Assembly: GCA_964545665.1 (NCBI GenBank)
Contig: CAZJGF010000024.1
Coordinates: 1 to 16,989 of the forward strand
Source of the DNA: CAZJGF01 sp964545665
Lineage (GTDB): Bacteria > Chloroflexota > Dehalococcoidia > GIF9 > AB-539-J10
Direction of reading: 5' to 3'
Length of the DNA: 16,989 nucleotides
Shown: piece after piece, positions 13,735 through 16,989 of the stretch
How positions within the stretch are numbered: the stretch's first letter is position 1
How the letters are laid out: each line of letters starts with the position of its first letter
Program-made: the position numbers and the translations under genes
The notes under the pieces: model-generated
What the model was told of the DNA's origin: nothing
The model's input: only the letters and a program-made list of their open reading frames with translations
The model's database searches: none

Positions 13735-13983
13735 CTAAATTGCCCAATCGAGACTCCTGCCCTGCTGTGCTGATCTGGCTGCTTCTAGAGCGATAAGTAG
13801 CTCATGACTCTCAACAGTTTGGGAATCAACGGCTTCAATTGTTGTTTTCCGTAGCCTTTCCCGAGTTAGGTCTCTAACCTCTGTAGCCACCCCGTACGCC
13901 ATGGTAAAACCGGAAGTCATCAAGATATGGACAATGGACTGTGCTCTTTGGCTTATCTGCCGGTAAGCTTCTAGGTAACCCAC
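13735..13983 (-). pseudogene. Internal fragment of a DegV-family gene
   Basis: The frame GYLEAYRQISQRAQSIV... begins at the codon right after the stop of the intact degV. It aligns with that protein from about residue 68 (QYLEAYRELSQKAKAIL) to about residue 145 (CVLEAARAARDGKTL), then stops with TAG. The N-terminal third of the gene is missing. In another frame just downstream (13733 to about 13660) VDIAREGAAGKKLHATIDKAL loosely resembles the next DegV segment (VAVVNDL...FYILDTLYYL). The decayed copy may therefore continue through a frameshift up to the fabG end. It is related to, but clearly diverged from, the intact copy, so it is an old duplicate rather than a recent one. Confidence 0.7.
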
Positions 13984-14847
13984 TTAGTCTTCGCTGTACC
14001 AACCAAGCCGGAGCGCTCCAGGCGTCCAGTGGACTGTATGTATTAACGAAACACCCGTGATGTGGATTTCCTTGACTGATACTCGCGATAGAAGCTGTCG
14101 CTTGAGCTTCTCTGCTTGCTCTGACACATTACCATGGCTCACCACAGCATGCACCATTTTATTTTGGTTTCTCTCCTTTACTATGCTAACTAGTTTTCTT
14201 ATTGCCTCATCCTTGGTTCTAGTTCTGGTGACCGGTGTTGCTACTCCCTTCGTAGCAGCGTCAAGTTCCAAGATAGATTTCACCGCTAGGGCTGAATTCA
14301 CCCATGCAGCTGCTTTGCCTACTCTCCCTCCCCTTCGCAGATAGTACAACGTATCCAGTATGTAAAATAGGTTCAATCTTGGTATCAAGTCATTGACAAC
14401 AGCAACTACCTCAGGAAGAGTCTTGCCGTCGCGGGCAGCCCTCGCCGCTTCCAGAACACAAAGCAGTTGTGCTCCACATTCGGCATGGGAGTCGATTACC
14501 TCAATAGTGGTTTGGGGTAGCTCCTCTTTGGCCATGTTTTTGGCCCGCACGGCCTCTTTGTAGCCCATTCCAATCCATGAGGTATAATGAATATGTAGGA
14601 TGGCTTTTGCTTTCTGACTCAGTTCACGATAAGCTTCCAGATATTGTGCTGCGGTGGGAGACGAAGTTGTGGGCAGATTTTCCTTCTGTGCTAATCGGGT
14701 ATAGAGTTGATCTTTATTCACCTCTGTTTCCACGTAGCTTATGCCATCCATTATTATATAGAGAGGTATCACTTTGATACTGTATTCCTCAGCCATCTCT
14801 GGCGGTATGCCGGATATGGTGTCAGTCATAATAGCTACTTTGTTCAT
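13984..14847 (-). CDS. DegV family (FakB-like) fatty-acid-binding protein
   Basis: The 287 residues form a full-length DegV protein: MNKVAIMTDTISGIPPE at the N-terminus, KVIPLYIIMDGISY, LYTRLAQKENLPTTSSPT, the central LDTLYYLRRGGRVGKAAAW..KSIL and the C-terminal HTVHWTPGALRLGWY. DegV/FakB proteins bind one fatty acid and, with the kinase FakA, present it for phosphorylation; the acyl-phosphate can enter lipids through PlsY or be moved to ACP by PlsX. FakA is not in the window. The usual SSxxSGTYxSA fatty-acid loop is replaced by HYTSWIGMGYKEA, and the usual HxGPGALG is HWTPGALRLG, so ligand binding may differ. ATG 14847 has AGAGAGG just upstream. The gene lies between two decayed relatives and is probably expressed from the promoter at 15324-15351. 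Confidence 0.88.
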   Translation of the reverse strand: MNKVAIMTDTISGIPPEMAEEYSIKVIPLYIIMDGISYVETEVNKDQLYTRLAQKENLPTTSSPTAAQYLEAYRELSQKAKAILHIHYTSWIGMGYKEAVRAKNMAKEELPQTTIEVIDSHAECGAQLLCVLEAARAARDGKTLPEVVAVVNDLIPRLNLFYILDTLYYLRRGGRVGKAAAWVNSALAVKSILELDAATKGVATPVTRTRTKDEAIRKLVSIVKERNQNKMVHAVVSHGNVSEQAEKLKRQLLSRVSVKEIHITGVSLIHTVHWTPGALRLGWYSED

Positions 14848-14880
14848 CGCAACCTCTCTAGCCTTGGCCAGGAGACTCGC

Positions 14881-15261
14881 TCAATAGGATGTAGCATAAA
14901 ATGCAACTTCAATCACCTCTATTCTTGTCCTGGGGAGCTTTTCCCGGGCTATCTGTTGAGCTCGCAAGGCTATCGTATAGGCTGGGGTAAAGGTTTGAGT
15001 AATGGAAATGTGCAGAATGGCCTCGGCCCTTCGGCTCAGCTCCTGCCATGTTTGGAAGCACTCTACCACGCCAAATGGCGCTGTTGTAGGTAGATTCTCC
15101 TTTTTACCTAGTAGGGTATAAAAGTTTTCCATATCGACCTGTGGGTGCAACTAGTCTTCGTTCCCCATTCTGATGTGAAAAGGGATAATAGTGATGCACT
15201 TTTTCTTTGCGGCGTCCGCAAACATGCAAGCCAAGCTCACCGTGATAGCTACTTTGTTCAT
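14881..15261 (-). pseudogene. Decayed DegV-family gene, N-terminal half with internal stop
   Basis: It starts like its intact neighbour (ATG 15261, MNKVAI) and continues CITIIPFHIRMGNED, matching KVIPLYIIMD. An in-frame TAG (15153-15151) follows at codon 37, and the same frame goes on as MENFYTLLGKKENLPTTAPFG, ELSRRAEAILHI and REKLPRTRIEVIE, corresponding to about residues 50-117 of DegV, before ending at TGA 14881. The TDTISGIPPE segment with the conserved Asp is lost and the C-terminal domain is absent. It holds the position nearest the promoter. A restart at TTG 15150 could yield an 89-residue peptide, but this seems unlikely to be functional. Confidence 0.75.
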
Positions 15262-15323
15262 GTTAGTCTCTTCACTGCCGGGACCGGTCAATAGACGGGT
15301 AATGCATCGCCAGCCGATGTATT

Positions 15324-15351
15324 ATTCTACACCAGGAAGAAGTTTTGTCAA
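15324..15351 (-). promoter_or_regulatory. Sigma70 promoter of the degV array
   Basis: -35 TTGACA (15351-15346), 16-nt spacer, -10 TAGAAT (15329-15324) on the minus strand, about 60 nt upstream of the first, decayed degV copy. It is well conserved even though that first gene is broken, presumably because the intact degV behind it still needs it. Confidence 0.65.
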
Positions 15352-15511
15352 GTGAGGCACCGGTTTGAAGTGAACGTGCTGCGATGGGGTAAAGCTATTC
15401 GGCAGATTCCTCAGTCGGAATAAACCCAGGCAGGCTGTTGAGCGCGTGTTTTCGTACTTGCCTTGTCCTTACTTCTAGGGCTTACGGGGCAATATGTCGT
15501 CTTATGATGTA

Positions 15512-15541
15512 TTGACGGGAATTGAGACCGAGATAGATAAT
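15512..15541 (+). promoter_or_regulatory. Possible promoter of the AMP-forming ligase gene
   Basis: -35 TTGACG (15512-15517), 18-nt spacer, -10 GATAAT (15536-15541), about 29 nt before the ATG. The rest of the gap between the divergent promoters (15352-15511) shows no gene or clear structure. Confidence 0.5.
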
Positions 15542-15569
15542 TGCGGGAAATAATTTCTGGAAGGTGCAA

Positions 15570-16989
15570 ATGAATATTAAGGAAATGCTAGAAGAGATTG
15601 CCAGTGAGGTGCCACAGAAAACTGCCATTGTCCTTGGTACCCAAAGAGTCGGCTATGGGGAACTGGACGCGGCTTCCAACCGGGTAGCTAATGCCCTCAT
15701 AAACTTGGGATTGCGAAAAGGCGAGCACGTGGCCATTTTGCTTTCCTATAACCCAGATTGGCTGATTAATTATTTTGGCGTTGTTAAAGCTGGTGGAAAG
15801 ACCGTGATACTTAGTTCTATGCTCAAAGCACCTGACTATGATTCCCTGTTGCGTGATTCTGATTCCAAAATACTGCTCACTGAGAGGAACTTCGTCGAAA
15901 TGCTGTCTTCTGTTCTGCCCACTATCCCTCTGTTGGAGCGTACTATGGAGGTTGATAGTGACTCCTATAAGGAAATGGTGGCTGGTAGCTCTGCCATATC
16001 ACCGGCTGTTGACATAGAAGATGACGATGAGACTGCCATCATATATACCTCAGGCGTTTTGGGAAAGCAGAAGGGTGTCGTGCATACTCATAGTTCACTT
16101 ATGGCAGCCGCTAGCATAGTGGCACCTGGTTTGGAGCAAACGGGTGAGGATGTCTGCGTAGGAATGATCCCATTCTTTTACCTTCTGGGTCTGGCAGTTG
16201 TTGGCCTGATTTCCGTCATGAAGGGGTCTACTATGGTGCTTCTTCCTCGTTTCACCCCCAAGAATGTTCTAGAAGCTGTGGAGCAGGAAAGGGCGACCAT
16301 GCTCGTGGGCGTCCCGGCTATGTTTAATGCCCTGGCCATGTTAGATGAAAAGACCCTCAAGGAATGTGACCTCAGTTCACTGCGAATGGCGCTTACCGCC
16401 GGGGCAAAAGCCTCAGTTCATCTCATGCAGGATTTAGAGCGAAAGTTTGGCTTAACCCTGTGTGAAATATATGGGACTACTGAGGCTATTGCTACCACCC
16501 TCGGTGATATGCACAACCGTAAACTGGGCACAGCCGGCAAGCCAATTGAAGAAGTCAAGCTAATAGACTCGGATGGTAAAGAAGTTCCTCGTGGGGAAAC
16601 TGGTGAGCTTGTTTGCAGGAGCCCTCAGGTAATGAAGGGCTACTATAGAGCCCCCGAGCTTACCTCTCAGGTGCTCAAGGATGGCTGGTTTCATACTGGC
16701 GATCTGGTCAGGATGGACGAAGACCGCTACATAGAATACATAGAGAAGAAGTCATTCATCATAGTGACCTCGGCTGGAATTAAGATTCCACCTACAGAGG
16801 TTGAAGATGTACTTTTGAAACATCCCAGTGTGGCGGAGGCAGCATATGTCGGCATCGTGGATGAGCACGGAGGGCAAATACCCACTTTGTTTGTCGTGCC
16901 CAAGGAAGGGCAAAGGGTTACTAAACAGGAGATACGTAGTTTCTGCGGTCAAAGCCTGGCCGACTTCAAAATGCCTCGGAAGATTGAGT
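15570..16989 (+). CDS. AMP-forming acyl-CoA synthetase/ligase-like protein, 3' partial
   Basis: The frame is open from ATG 15570 (Shine-Dalgarno GAAGGTG) to the right edge, 473 residues so far. It has the ANL-superfamily N-terminal domain: YGELDAASNRVANAL, the phosphate loop near residue 158 read as YTSGVLGKQKGV, the substrate region PFFYLLGL, the adenine site EIYGTTEA, and GWFHTGDL with the ribose-binding Asp. Next come IEYIEKKSFIIVTSAGIKIPPTEVE and the start of the C-terminal domain. Several motifs depart from consensus: TSGTTG is TSGVLG, the usual His after PLF is Tyr, and the hinge-region DRxKD is EKKSF, lacking the Arg and Asp. The catalytic lysine region is beyond the edge. The likely role is activation of a carboxylic acid such as a fatty acid, but reduced or altered activity is possible. 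Confidence 0.82.
   Translation, partial: MNIKEMLEEIASEVPQKTAIVLGTQRVGYGELDAASNRVANALINLGLRKGEHVAILLSYNPDWLINYFGVVKAGGKTVILSSMLKAPDYDSLLRDSDSKILLTERNFVEMLSSVLPTIPLLERTMEVDSDSYKEMVAGSSAISPAVDIEDDDETAIIYTSGVLGKQKGVVHTHSSLMAAASIVAPGLEQTGEDVCVGMIPFFYLLGLAVVGLISVMKGSTMVLLPRFTPKNVLEAVEQERATMLVGVPAMFNALAMLDEKTLKECDLSSLRMALTAGAKASVHLMQDLERKFGLTLCEIYGTTEAIATTLGDMHNRKLGTAGKPIEEVKLIDSDGKEVPRGETGELVCRSPQVMKGYYRAPELTSQVLKDGWFHTGDLVRMDEDRYIEYIEKKSFIIVTSAGIKIPPTEVEDVLLKHPSVAEAAYVGIVDEHGGQIPTLFVVPKEGQRVTKQEIRSFCGQSLADFKMPRKIE

Noticed and set aside
14881..15150. An 89-residue protein starting at TTG 15150.
   Set aside because: It is the continuation of a DegV frame after an in-frame stop, so a decayed gene explains it better.

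Overview
The window looks like a piece of a bacterial chromosome of moderate GC content. The gene styles (several DegV proteins side by side, a small BldC/excisionase-type HTH protein, a FabL-type enoyl reductase, secreted proteins with thioester and Ig-like domains) fit an uncultured Chloroflexota, possibly a dehalococcoidian. That placement is an inference from gene content; there is no rRNA or tRNA here to confirm it.

Left end (1-3450): a secreted surface protein on the minus strand runs off the left edge. It has a good sigma70 promoter and a roughly 235-nt leader that contains an intrinsic terminator about 110 nt before the start codon, an attenuator or riboswitch-like layout. Next, on the plus strand, are a small HTH regulator and a CPA2-type cation/proton antiporter with a C-terminal NAD-binding RCK domain. 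The antiporter reading frame is broken by two indels that compensate each other.

Middle left (3500-8470): hisA-hisI (histidine biosynthesis) converge on a minus-strand block. In transcription order that block is DUF212 phosphatase-like membrane protein, rhomboid protease, alpha/beta hydrolase, then rplU-rpmA-rpmE (ribosomal proteins L21, L27, L31) and a DUF1385 membrane protein. rplU appears to start with ATT, its promoter overlaps the stop codon of the hydrolase gene, and the rhomboid gene has a promoter placed so that its mRNA would be leaderless.

Middle right (8560-13637): a compact plus-strand type II fatty acid synthesis operon holds two hot-dog dehydratase subunits resembling mycobacterial HadA/HadB, plsX, acpP, fabL, fabF and fabG. 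Together these cover condensation, ketoreduction, dehydration, enoyl reduction and transfer of the acyl group to phosphate. No fabD, fabH, fabZ or fabI is in the window.

Right end (13638-16989): three degV-family units lie in tandem on the minus strand, one intact and flanked by two decayed copies. Beyond them, divergently oriented, is an acyl-CoA synthetase-like AMP-forming ligase with altered adenylation motifs that runs off the right edge. DegV/FakB proteins bind fatty acids, and FakB and PlsX both deal in acyl-phosphate, so the right half reads as one lipid-metabolism neighbourhood.

I saw no tRNA, rRNA, CRISPR array, insertion sequence, transposase or phage gene. The most interesting items are the attenuator-like RNA upstream of the thioester protein, the ATT start of rplU, the HadAB/FabL operon, the decayed degV array and the motif-altered ligase.
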